A stretch of DNA of 64,000 nt from Prostheceraeus crozeri (lineage: Eukaryota > Platyhelminthes > Polycladida > Euryleptidae), in NCBI GenBank assembly GCA_907163375.1, contig CAJQUW010007491.1:82257-146256 (forward strand). Reading direction: 5' to 3'. Below, in pieces: positions 35,800 to 44,781 of this stretch (positions within the stretch are counted from its first letter, which is position 1; every line of letters begins with the position of its first letter). Made by a program: the position numbers and the translations under genes. A model generated the notes under the pieces. The model was not told where the DNA came from. It saw nothing but the letters and a program-made list of their open reading frames with translations, and made no database searches.

Positions 35800-36689
35800 A
35801 TGATGTTACCAAATGTTGGTGGAGGTGCATATATCCCGAATAATCGTGAATTAGAAATAGAGATAGAAAATTATATCATGAAAACTGGAGACGTTTTATC
35901 TGGACCATTGCATCTTTCTATTCTTCCGCAACAAAATACAGAGTTAACAAATAAACAATATGTTGATACACAAATCAATGACTTAAAGGAAAAATATATA
36001 AACGATGTTTTGGTTCCACTGATGAACGAATTAAAGTTGCTTAAACTTAATGACAAATCATTAAACGAAAAATTATTAAAACTTGATAAAAAGGATAGAG
36101 AGCTAGAAGCAGATATAGCAAAACTTTTTAAAAAGATTTCTGAACAATCAAAAATTTTAATATTACTTTCTTTAAATTTAAAATCTGCTGTAATTAAAAA
36201 TAAACATCAGATAAAAATGTTAAAAGAACAATTAGAAGATGAAATAGAAAAACTACCTGAAAGAATTAAAAAAAATTTAAAGCAGTTACAAACTACATTC
36301 CAAAAAAAAAGGTTGATGAATTAAGTTCTAAAATTACTCAACAAATGAAAAAGATGAATAGAATAATAAATGAAGTAAACTCACTTAATGAAAAAGTTGA
36401 TAAAATGAAAAATCTGAAAATCAATTTAGAAAATGAATTAAAGAAAAATTTACAAGAAAACTCTAAAGAAAATAAAGAACAGTTAGATTCTGTTAAAAGA
36501 CAATTAGATGTTCTTAAAATTAAGTTAAATGCACTTAAAACGGCATTGAAGATTAATCAGCAGAAAATGCAAGTTAATAGAAAAGAAATTAAAGTACATC
36601 ACACGCTGCTTGACGCAATAGATAAAGTGCAACAGTCAATTAATAAAGTTATCTCGAAGTTGTTGTCCATTCACAAACGTAAATCTTGA
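35800..36689 (+). pseudogene. Fibre-like coiled-coil protein
   Basis: The N-terminus carries IMKTGDVLSGPLHL followed by NTELTNKQYVDTQIN, the short module that recurs in bacteriophage tail fibres (GDxxSGxLxL...NKxYVD). The rest is a long heptad-like coiled coil rich in Lys, Leu and Glu. Together these suggest a trimeric attachment fibre, placed beside the capsid genes. In this reading the protein would sit on the penton. The stop codon overlaps the GATC that precedes a hairpin cluster. About one break. Confidence 0.55.
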
Positions 36690-36691
36690 TC

Positions 36692-36780
36692 GGAGCGAAG
36701 CTCCTCAGGTTACTAACCAATCGGAGCGAAGCTCCTCGAGGCTTTAGCCGATCGGACCAAAGGTCCTCAGGTTTCTAACC
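36692..36780. repeat. Three tandem 27-bp double hairpins
   Basis: Cores start at 36692, 36723 and 36754 (pitch 31), each exactly 27 bp and separated by AATC or GATC. Unit 1: GGAGC/GCTCC (loop GAA) plus GGTT/AACC (loop ACT). Unit 2: GGAGC/GCTCC (loop GAA) plus GGC/GCC (loop TTTA). Unit 3: GGACC/GGTCC (loop AAA) plus GGTT/AACC (loop TCT). They fill the gap between the fibre-like and small hydrophobic genes. Confidence 0.92.
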
Positions 36781-36824
36781 AATCGTAAAAACTTTTTCTC
36801 AAAAGTCAAATTTAATCCTAAAAA

Positions 36825-37387
36825 ATGCCTATAATTTATAAACACAATCTTAAACATTTTGCTTCAAATCAAAAAATTGCTCATGAACCACGTATGAATC
36901 CTGTTTATCATTATGATAATAGAGAAACAGTCGGAACACAAACGTTCCTAGGCACCGCAGGTGCCGTCCAAAAAGAAGGGGCTGGCATCTTTTCTGGTAT
37001 TGGAAGTATCGTTAACTTAATTAAAAATAATAAAGATTTGATTACATCTGCTGCAAAAGGAGCAGCTGCTATAGGTAGTACAGCTAGTGCAATATCAAAT
37101 GCTGTCAAGTCTCAAAACGAATTAAAACAACTAGAAGCTATTCGTAAACTTAGGAATGATTCTGAAGAACTAAAAAATTTAAAAAACTTTCAGAGGAAAC
37201 AAAAAACAAAATTGCTAACATAACTGTGGGGGGTGAAACCTTGAGGAGCGGAGCTCCGTCTAATAGTAAACATAATGAAAATAAAAATAATAAAAAAACA
37301 ATTGAAGAAATAAGAGGTAATGGCGTGAGCAGCAACCTTCGGTCTAACCAGCAAAGCTGTAGCGGAGCTGGTCTAGCAAAATTCTAA
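36825..37387 (+). pseudogene. Small protein with hydrophobic glycine/alanine segment
   Basis: Begins MPIIYKHNLKHFAS after CCTAAAAAATG. It contains a hydrophobic, Gly/Ala-rich middle (GAVQKEGAGIFSGIGSIVNLI and AAKGAAAIGSTASAIS, about residues 46-92), then a charged helix. This resembles the small membrane-active or core proteins (pVI/pX class) of adenovirus-like elements by composition only. Hairpins (about 37240-37370) lie within its 3' part. One break. Confidence 0.45.
37240..37375. repeat. Hairpins near the end of the small hydrophobic gene
   Basis: GGAGC/GCTCC with loop GGA (about 37245-37257), an AACC/GGT stem with loop TTC (about 37333-37343) and CAGC/GCTG with loop AAA (about 37352-37362). 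They are GC-rich islands in AT-rich sequence. Confidence 0.7.
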
Positions 37388-37516
37388 AATATATTTTTTA
37401 GTAAAATTATTTTTTGTAAAAAATTATTTAGTGAAATTATTTAAGTAAAATTATTTTAGCAGAATTTTTTCTGTCTGTGAGAAAAAAAACAAAAAGTCAA
37501 ATTATTTTTTATAAAA

Positions 37517-38851
37517 ATGTCTTCGCTTATCGAAAATAAATTTAGATTAGACGATCCTCCGTTCGTCAGTTATAATCAAAAAAAGAATGACTATATAAGA
37601 ATTGCTATGAATCCCGGATCTTTCAGTAGAGTAAATACTGGAGGAGATTTAATTTTTGAAGTTGATAATCAGCAGAGTTATTTATATCTACCTGATTCAT
37701 TTTTACACTGTGAATATTCTTTGTATAGTGATGCCAATTTTACAACACCATTACCAGAAACCGATAATATTGCACTAGAGAATAATTTCTTTCCAAGATT
37801 ATTTACACAAATGCGTTTAGATGTTGCAACTCAAATATAGAAACAATAAGTGATTCTCCAGGTGTAATTGATACAATGCTTAGATTTGTAACAATTGGTG
37901 AAAATAATAAAAAGTATGAAATCGAAGGTTGGTTTCCTGATACTAATGATGGTATAATTGTTGATGATTTAACTCACGCTGGAACAGATGCCGCAGGAAT
38001 TGCGAAAGATGTAGAAAATATTGCAAAACATTTAAATAAAACAAATGATGATGCATATAAAGAAAGACGTGAATTTAACAAAAAAAGTAAACAGACAGTA
38101 AATTGGTCATTGTCTCCATTATTCGGATATTTAGATTATGATAAAATATCATATCAATTAAAATTTAAATTAATAATTCATCGTACAGCAAATAATGAAT
38201 TAATCTTTTTTGGTAAGACTGGGAAAAAAGCATATTTAAAAATTGATAGACTTGAATGGTGGATTAAGCATATTACTCCTAGTTTAGAGGTTGATAACAG
38301 CTATTGCAAAAAGATTAAATACTAACAAACCAATTCCAGTAAATTTTCTAAAGCGTACTGCTAGTTCAGTAACTTTTTCCGAACAAAGATTTAACTGGCA
38401 TTTTACTAGAACTGCGAATACTCAAAGATATTTATTACTAACATTTCAAAGAAATAATTCTCCAAGTTTTGATAAGAACAACAATATTTTTCATATTAAT
38501 ACAATTCGAAGTTTACAAGTTTCATTAAATCAAACCCGTTATCCAATTGATCCATTAAGATTCGATGATACCAATAATCAATTTATGGAAGGATATGATT
38601 CTTATCGAAATCTTTGTACAGAATTTGGAGTTGAACCACAATTAACTCCTGGAGATTGGAGACATTTATATCCAATTTTCTGTTTCGATTTAAGTGCACA
38701 ATCTGAAGATATTATTAAAAATGGTTGTGATGTAACAATTAATATTGAAAAGAAAGATTCCACAACTTCATTGATGGCTTATGGTTCATTGCTAGAAGAT
38801 GTAAAATATTCTATTGAAATTCTTAATGGAAAGATGGTAAGGATAGGCTAA
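37517..38851 (+). pseudogene. Major capsid protein (hexon-like, double jelly roll)
   Basis: The N-terminal pattern MNPGSFSRVNTGGDLIFEV and LPDSFLHCEYSLY, then FTQMRLDV, a middle DYDKISYQLKFKLIIHR segment, and a C-terminal block with FHINTIRSLQVSLNQTRYP, EGYDSYRNLCTEFG, GDWRHLYPIFCFDLSAQSE, match the Polinton/adintovirus major capsid. The family forms a double jelly roll and assembles as pseudo-hexameric trimers. The start is in the TTATAAAAATG context. The stop codon lies inside a hairpin. About two breaks. Confidence 0.82.
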
Positions 38852-38871
38852 AGCCAGAGGAGCTTCGCTCT
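38846..38871. repeat. Double hairpin holding the major capsid stop codon
   Basis: Stem GGC/GCC with loop TAAA (38846-38855), spacer AGA, then GGAGC/GCTCT with loop TTC. The TAA stop of the capsid gene forms part of the first loop. Confidence 0.82.
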
Positions 38872-39049
38872 GATAAGTTAATTAAAATTTTTTCATAACT
38901 AGAATAGATTAAAAATTCTTAACTTAAAATTTTTCATAACTAGAATAGATAAAAATTTTTTGGTAACTTAAAATTTTTTAGTAACTTGAAATTTTTTCAT
39001 AACTAGAATAGATTTAAATTTTTGATAACTTAAAATTTTTTTATTAAAA

Positions 39050-39535
39050 ATGTCGCAAGCGAAAAGTAATATTAATAATAAAACTGTTGAATTAAACTTA
39101 CGTAATATTGTTGACAAAAATGCCCCTAAAACTATTACTATTAATAAAAAAAAGTATTACATAAGTAAACCAATGATAGAGAATATTCAATTACAAGAAG
39201 AAAAGAATGGCGGGATTCTCCCATTAATTCCACTAATAATAGGAGGCATAGCTGCAGCAGGAAGTGTTGCAGGTGGGACAGCTGGTATTGTCCAAGCAGT
39301 AAATAAAAATAAATCAGAGAAGGCAGCATTAGAAGAACAAAAACGTCATAACAGGGAGTTAGAGAAAGTTGCTAGGGGAGAAGGAATAGTAGATAATTTT
39401 ATTAGTAAATTAAAATTAGTTGATGAAGGAAAACGAGTTCTTAAAAATATTCTCCACAATGTTGATGATTTAATTGAAATTAAAGAAACTAAAGATGGTT
39501 CTGGAATATATCTAAGTCCTAGTATGATAAGGTAA
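39050..39535 (+). CDS. pX/pVI-like membrane-active small protein
   Basis: 161 residues, open throughout. Middle hydrophobic segment GILPLIPLIIGGIAAAGSVAGG (read in two parts, about residues 54-76), then an alpha-helical charged region, and an end GSGIYLSPSMIR. A Gly-rich hydrophobic helix followed by a GxGxYL-type C-terminus is common in small virion proteins of Polintons and adintoviruses. Membrane disruption or core packaging is inferred from that resemblance. It starts in the TTATTAAAAATG context, and a hairpin (39544-39558) follows the stop. Confidence 0.55.
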   Translation: MSQAKSNINNKTVELNLRNIVDKNAPKTITINKKKYYISKPMIENIQLQEEKNGGILPLIPLIIGGIAAAGSVAGGTAGIVQAVNKNKSEKAALEEQKRHNRELEKVARGEGIVDNFISKLKLVDEGKRVLKNILHNVDDLIEIKETKDGSGIYLSPSMIR

Positions 39536-39543
39536 TAACCTCA

Positions 39544-39558
39544 GAACCTTTGGTTCTT
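39544..39558. repeat. Hairpin after the pX/pVI-like gene
   Basis: Perfect stem AGAACC/GGTTCT with loop TTT, a few bases after the tandem stop codons. Confidence 0.8.
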
Positions 39559-39614
39559 TTCTGTAAAACAATTTTTTTTTGTTTTATCTTTTAAATTTTT
39601 TTTTATCTTTTAAA

Positions 39615-40060
39615 ATGAATTCTAAAAATTCCGAAAATTTAATTAAATTAGAAATTTCTAATTTAGATTTATTGAATTATCTATTAAACAAAAATAAAGA
39701 CTCAAATTGTAAAATTTATGAAGGTAACGACGACAAACAAAGTTTGGCTACTACCTACGGTGGTGACATATAAAAAACATTAGAAAACTTTCCTGGATTT
39801 ATTTGGAGTAAATATTCGAAAGAAAAACATCTTCCTGGTCATTCATATACTGGGCCAGGAACTCGATTAGATATAAGACTAGATGAGAATAATAATCCGA
39901 AACCAGGTGAAGAACCGATAAATAGAGTAGATGCCGCAGCTTACAGGCATGATTTAGCTTATCGAAATCATGATCTAAGTTCTCGTCATGCAGCTGATAA
40001 GAAGATGATTCAAGAATTAGATAGTATTCAGAATCCTACATTTAGAGAAAAAATTGAAAG
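39615..40060 (+). pseudogene. Phospholipase A2-like domain (parvovirus VP1 type)
   Basis: The sequence shows LPGHSYTGPGTRLD, like the calcium-binding loop, then AAAYRHDLAYRNHDLSSRHAADKKM, where AAYRHDLAY carries the His-Asp catalytic pair of the viral phospholipase A2 fold. In parvoviruses this domain opens endosomal membranes during entry, and similar domains occur in arthropod Polintons. Here it lies immediately before, and in its last part in the same open frame as, the integrase. It is interrupted. Confidence 0.65.
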
Positions 40061-40991
40061 AATGTTTGTTAAGAAAGCTTTACAAGCTAAAATATTATTC
40101 GGCCAGGGTTTAAATGAAACTAATAACCCTGAGAGCAACGCTCGAACTAATAACCCTGAGAGCAACGCTCGAACTAATAACTCTGAGAGCAACGCTCGAA
40201 CCTACGCATCTGAAATTCATAAAGAATATAGAAAGCCTAAATATTTATTAAAAGTAAAAGTATTTAATAAAGATGATATTTGGAGTGCTGATCTTATTCA
40301 TATGCCGAATGAAAGGGACTACAAATACGCATTGACCGTTATAGATTTATATACACGATACGCTTGGGTAAAGCCTTTAAAAAATAAAAGTGGTCTATCA
40401 GTTAAATATGCGTTTGAAGAAATCTTTTAAAGAAAGTAATAGAAAGCCAAGGAAATTGTTTGTTGATAAAGGGTCGGAATTTTATAACCGAAACGTTCAA
40501 CCACTATTTGAAACTGTTTATTCAACTGAAAACGCTGGAAAAGCTGTAGTGATAGAAAGATTCAATCGGACGTTAAAAAATAAATTATTCAAGAAATTTA
40601 CTGAGCAAAGAAATCAGAAATGGTTGAAGATATTACCAGAGTTGTAGAAGAGTACAATAATAAAGTTCATTCTGGTATTGAAGAAACCCCAAAGAATGCT
40701 TCTGACGACCCTGATTTGATACGAAAGAAAATATTCGAGAATAATAATTTGAATGAGAGTAATCCGAATTTGCAGAAACTTAAGCCGAAATTTAAAATTG
40801 GAGATAGAGTTAGAATATTTAAATATAAGAATAAATTTGAAAAAGGCTTTGTTGGTTATTGGACTAAAGAAATATTTGAAATTTCTAAAATAAATCAAAG
40901 TTATCCGATTACTTATGAAATTAAAGATTTAGATAATGAGGATATCAGAGGCCGATTTTATCAAAATGAATTACAACGAACTGATTTTTAA
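40060..40991 (+). pseudogene. Retroviral-type (DDE) integrase without chromodomain
   Basis: Core signatures: DIWSADLIHMP (first Asp), FVDKGSEF (second Asp), VVIERFNRTLKN (Glu), then the C-terminal SH3-like block IGDRVRIFKYKNKFEKGF. It would insert the element, making the 6-bp duplication. The protein ends shortly after the SH3-like block, with no chromodomain, unlike family B. It is preceded by three 27-bp in-frame repeats. Two or three breaks. Convergent with the protease. Confidence 0.85.
40119..40199 (+). repeat. Three 27-bp in-frame repeats between phospholipase-like and integrase regions
   Basis: Units at 40119, 40146 and 40173 encode a nine-residue TNNPESNAR-type repeat. Each unit contains a GAGC/GCTC hairpin with loop AAC, so it is related to the hairpin elements. 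Confidence 0.9.
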
Positions 40992-41025
40992 TTATCATTA
41001 TTATTATTATTGGAACTAACGTTTC

Positions 41026-41070
41026 GGGAATGAAATTCCCTTGTTAGGCGTAGCCATAGAACCTACGGTT
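41026..41070 (-). repeat. Three hairpins encoding the protease tail
   Basis: Stems GGGAAT/ATTCCC (loop GAA, 41026-41040), GGC/GCC (loop GTA, 41047-41055) and AACC/GGTT (loop TAC, 41060-41070). They specify the GSMATPNKGISFPKR-type C-terminus. Confidence 0.85.
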
Positions 41071-41343
41071 CGTTCAATTCTAACATTATATCTAGAAATG
41101 GTACTCCTTTTTGTAATTTGTACAAAACGTATAAACAAATTGTCCACAATAGTAGTGCCTGGTGTTTGAATTTGAAACGTATTGTATGTTCCCGTTCCAA
41201 GTAATTCTTTTACTTCATTTGTAGGGGGCAAACCGTATGAATCAAAATAATAGTTCTGCTGATGATTTTTAACGCCTGCTGACCAATGTACGCCTTTTTG
41301 GTCTGAAGTGTGAAGATTGGTTACGAAATTTACAGTTATTGAT

Positions 41344-41372
41344 GGAACTTTGTTCCGGGAACTGAAGGTTCC
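41344..41372 (-). repeat. In-frame double hairpin in the protease gene
   Basis: Stems GGAAC/GTTCC with loop TTT (41344-41356) and GGAAC/GTTCC with loop TGAAG (41358-41372), encoding GTFSSRNKVP. Confidence 0.8.
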
Positions 41373-41644
41373 TGTTGGCTTATTTTTTAGGAATTGTAAT
41401 TCGTCTCTCATTAGAACATGAAAATTCTTTATTCCTAATTCATTTGCGATTTTCTTTAGGTCGAAATTTGTCGTAGTTTGCGTTCCATATAATTTTAAAA
41501 ACTCATTTATGTTGTTCATTTTATAATAAAAAAATTTCTTAAGGGACCCCTAGAAGTTAGAAGGGAGGGGGTAGTAGAACTACGTTCATATGATATTGAA
41601 GGATATATTCTTGCGGCTTCTTCCACTTTTGTTTCTTCCACTTT

Positions 41645-42187
41645 TAAAGAAATATTATTAGTCACATGATATATTTTAAAAACCTGAAAGATGGATAAAA
41701 TTCATGAATTTGAAATTCTCAACTTTTATGATTTTTGGTGTCCTTGAACGGTCATGATTTAAGCAATGAAAATTGTAATTCTCAAATTTTGAGATTCTTA
41801 ACTTTTATGATTTTTTCGGTGTCCTTGAACGGTCATGATTTTCAAAGTAAAAAAATGATCTTAATCTCAAATTTGAGATTCTTAACTTTTATGATTTTCG
41901 GTGTCCTGGAACGGTCATGATTTTGGGGGTGAAAATTGTAATTCTCAAATTTGAGATTTTGAAAAATTTGAAAATTGGGTATTTTAAAAAACGCCCAAAT
42001 TCATGAATTTATGTCGTTTTTAAAAATGTCATTTTTTGAAAAAATGGTACTTTTTGAATGGACTAAATTCATGTATTTAGGTCTTAAAAACCTGAAAAAA
42101 GGACTAAATTCATGAATTTATGTCGTTTTTAAAGATACTATTTTTTTGAATTTTATGGTGTTCTGGAACGGTCTTTTGCCCATTACT
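41645..42187. repeat. Right terminal inverted repeat, copy 2
   Basis: Complement of 3869-4412, almost base for base, ending CCCATTACT. An inverted copy of the membrane-gene start (about 41565-41644) is attached on the inner side. Confidence 0.92.
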
Positions 42188-42193
42188 TTCATC
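42188..42193. repeat. Target-site duplication, right copy (TTCATC)
   Basis: Matches 3863-3868. The older PolB gene resumes directly after it. Confidence 0.92.
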
Positions 42194-42570
42194 CTTCTGA
42201 TTTATGTAAAGTAAAAGATGAACTAGAAGGAAATGAAGAGTACATAACAGAAGCTGTATTTTTAAAATCTATATGTCATTGTTATAAAACAAATTCTAAA
42301 ACATCTAAAACAAATTCAAAAACATCTAAAACATTAAAAGGAATTTCAGAGGCATCAGTGGCTAACCAAATAACATTTCAAGATTATAAGAATGCATTAT
42401 TTAATAATGAAATAAAAACAGCATGTAATTATAGACTTAATTCAAAGAAGCATAAAATGTATTTAAAAGAGGAACATAATTAGCATTAGATACATTTGAT
42501 GATAAAAGAAAATTTTTACCTGATCGAATAACTACTTTACCTTACAAATTTTCTAATTTTCAAATTTCTT
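42188..42570 (+). pseudogene. C-terminal end of the older PolB
   Basis: Matches the C-terminal end of the family A polymerase (KVKDELEGNEE, KTLKGISEASVANQITFQDYK, ACNYRLNSKKH). Contains a short KTNSKTSKT repeat not seen in the younger copy. Confidence 0.85.
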
Positions 42571-42599
42571 AATTTTTAAAGATTAAGAAAAATTTTAAA

Positions 42600-43380
42600 A
42601 AAATAAATTATTCGATCACTCCGAGAAAATATTTTCTATAACTCTATCATGTATTTTTTTATCAATATTAATTGTAATGAAGCCATACTCTTTTGACCAA
42701 GCATTATTACACGAATTTTTAAATTAATCTTTATCTCTTATACATAAATCTCTTAACAAATCCCATAAATTTCTTGCATCTATTTCAAATAGTATAAATA
42801 TATTGGCATTCTTTCTAATAACACTTCCATCTAATGAATACATACTTTGTGTTAAATAAAATACACTACAGTTATTATGTCTACCTCTTGTGAAATAATT
42901 TCTCTGAACTGACTGATTTCTATCACTAACACAATCATCAAAAATTACACTATGTTTCATTGTTTTATCTAGTTTACTAGGATCTTGAGTATTGCCACTA
43001 TCATCAATCAATTCTATCTTTATGTGTTTATTTTCATTAGATTCTACTAACTGATTATTTTTTGCTGCTTCTTCACACCACGAACTTATTTCTTCTTCAT
43101 ATTCTTTGAATAATGAAGCAATTGCTGTTTTTGTAAGATTATTTTCAAATCCATATTTTAAAAATTGATAAACAAGTTGTTCTGCTGTTGTTGTATAAAT
43201 TATAAGATTCTTATAATCCAAAAAATTTGGAGTCGTTAAAATTTTAAATAATAAATATGTTTTTCCACATCCTGATCTTCCACAAGTAACTGACAAAACT
43301 TTATTAGATAAATTTGGATGATGATTAAATTTAAGTTTTTTTTATTTAATGGTAATTTTGTAAAAATTTCTTCACTCATT
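42600..43380 (-). pseudogene. Packaging ATPase of the older copy
   Basis: P-loop GRSGCGKT and FDDCVSDRNQS with TQSMYSLDG, close to 28816-29583 but with many substitutions (for example NLTKTAIASLF). Same convergent arrangement with PolB. A few breaks. Confidence 0.85.
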
Positions 43381-43381
43381 T

Positions 43382-43740
43382 TTAATAAAATTTTTTTAAG
43401 AAAATTAAACTTCTATAACCAAAAGATCTATCATAATCTCTATCATCATCAGAGTGCAAAGCAGTAGCAATAACAGGAATTGTAAGAACTCCCGAAGAAA
43501 TAACAATTGTTAACGCACCTGAACTTTCTGTTAAAAATATTCCAATACCTTGTGTTGCATTCTTAGCTTTAGACCATCTTTTTCTTAATTTATCATAATG
43601 TTCTAATCTTAAAAATAATTGTGATTCCTTGTCTTTCATATAACGTAGGTACTCTATCTTTGTGTTTTTCAATGTCCATTAAAGTAGAACTACGTTCATT
43701 TTTTAACGAAGGATATATTCTCGAAGTTTCCTCCATTTTT
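43382..43740 (-). pseudogene. Membrane protein of the older copy, partial
   Basis: YMKDKESQLFLRLEHYDKLRKRW and TQGIGIFLTESSGALTIVISSG match the younger membrane protein (6219-6857). Only the N-terminal half and part of the hydrophobic stretch are visible. Confidence 0.75.
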
Positions 43741-43756
43741 GAGGTTTGCATTTTTT

Positions 43757-44310
43757 AATAAATATTTTGAATACAATCTTCTGATATTTTCAGACTATGT
43801 GAAAAGACTACATAAATTTTGTAAATTTTTGGACTACATAAATTTTCGACTACGTGAAATTCTTAGACTACGTAAATTTTGAGACTACCTAAATTTTCGA
43901 CTACGTGAAATTTTTAGACTACCTAAATTTTCGACTACGTGAAATTTTGATATTTTTTGGACTACGTAAATTTTCGACTACGTGATATTTTTGAAACCTC
44001 TTTTCAGTATATGAAAAAATCCCAACGAGCTTGGAACTTTATTTTTGATTTTATCCTTAATATTATTTTTATTTATAAAACTCTTTTTCAGTGCATGAAA
44101 TATTCCTATACTCATTCTCAGTATATGAAAAAATCCCAACGAGCTTAAAACTTTTTTTTGATTATATCATTTTATTTTTTATTTTTATAGGTCTTTTTCA
44201 GTATATGAAATATTCCGTTTTTGCATTCTGGAGGTATCTTATTTTTTTTAGTTGTCCTGAACCAGTCATATATACATTTTTTGCATTTTTGAGGTATCTT
44301 TTTTTTTAGT
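43757..44310. repeat. Repetitive terminus of the older copy
   Basis: AT-rich tandem motifs: GACTACGTGAAATTTT and variants (about 43793-43990), then TTCAGTATATGAAA repeats, some followed by AATCCCAACGAGCTT (about 44000-44210). At 44251-44269 a box GTTGTCCTGAACCAGTCAT matches the GGTGTCCTGGAACGGTCAT box of the younger inverted repeat. This is probably the older element's inverted repeat; no exact end or duplication was located. Confidence 0.55.
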
Positions 44311-44629
44311 TACATTTATAGTTATAGTTTATAGTTACATTTATACATTACTCTGGTCACGATAAGAACGGCTGCATGTCGTAGATTCACGGCAAAACAT
44401 TCAATATCGCAAGAAGACTTATGCAAAATCAAAAATGAATAATCTATGAACCTTTCTTTCAATTTTAAAGCTCTTCTTTCAATTATTACCCTTGATTGAT
44501 CACATCGATAAAAACAACTGTGTTCATCAAATTTACAGAAATCTTGATTACAATTTGTAAACAGAAGCTTGACATCTCGATAAAAAATCTGTTGTGCAGT
44601 GTAATGGGACCACATGCAGCACCGTTGAG

Positions 44630-44781
44630 TTATTCAAAATCTATTGAAGATTCATATGAAAAATTGTCCACATAGTCGTAGCCATGTACATAACCGTCAG
44701 AGTCTATGTCATAACCCTCCGATGTTTCTGGACCTGAATAATATGGGTCTGAGAATTCATGCCTCGACAACAGGCGGCTAC
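44630..44781 (-). CDS. Candidate terminal exon of a host gene
   Basis: A splice acceptor (TTCTGTTTTGCAG) is followed by about 50 codons, acidic and Tyr/Asp/Ser-rich (SDPYYSGPETSEGYDID, GYVHGYDYVDNFSY), ending at TAA. No family is recognised. It could be the last exon of the gene whose internal exon lies at 46879-47301, but the link is unproven. Confidence 0.35.

Larger units (their letters stand above)
41016..41519 (-). pseudogene. Adenain-like cysteine protease, copy 2
   Basis: Counterpart of 22317-22820, with about one break. Two hairpin elements lie inside the coding region: one encoding part of the N-terminal half (41344-41372) and one encoding the C-terminal tail (41026-41070). Confidence 0.8.
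3869..42187. mobile_element. Young family A Polinton insertion, present twice in the assembly
   Basis: The outer ends form inverted repeats (AGTAATGGGCAAAAGACC at left, its complement at right) bounded by the TTCATC duplication, so the whole block occupies one insertion site in the older PolB gene. Inside, the full gene set appears twice, with a 100-N gap between. A single Polinton of about 18.6-19.6 kb is the simplest biological content; the doubling looks like unmerged contigs or haplotypes. The two outer inverted repeats are nearly identical, consistent with recent insertion or with gene conversion. Confidence 0.85.
23629..42187. mobile_element. Family A Polinton, assembled copy 2
   Basis: Starts one base after the N gap, at AGTAATGGG, and ends at CCATTACT before TTCATC. 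The first 2.4 kb is noisy and the remainder reads cleanly with perhaps fifteen to twenty breaks over all genes. It carries the full family A gene set and is the better reference for the right half. Confidence 0.88.
42188..44310. mobile_element. Older family A Polinton, right part
   Basis: Continuation of the older element beyond the insertion: end of PolB, ATPase (minus), membrane protein (minus) and an AT-rich repetitive terminus. The order mirrors the younger copy read backwards. No clear penton or middle-block gene is seen here. Fossil with multiple breaks. Confidence 0.8.

Noticed and set aside
36692-36780. Hairpin cluster as a CRISPR array or bacterial-type terminator
   Set aside because: No spacers, differing stem sequences and no following T-run; context is a eukaryotic virus-like element.
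3869-42187. True tandem array of two Polintons
   Set aside because: Flank scrap plus 100 N plus noise around the junction favour an unmerged duplicate; kept only as the alternative.
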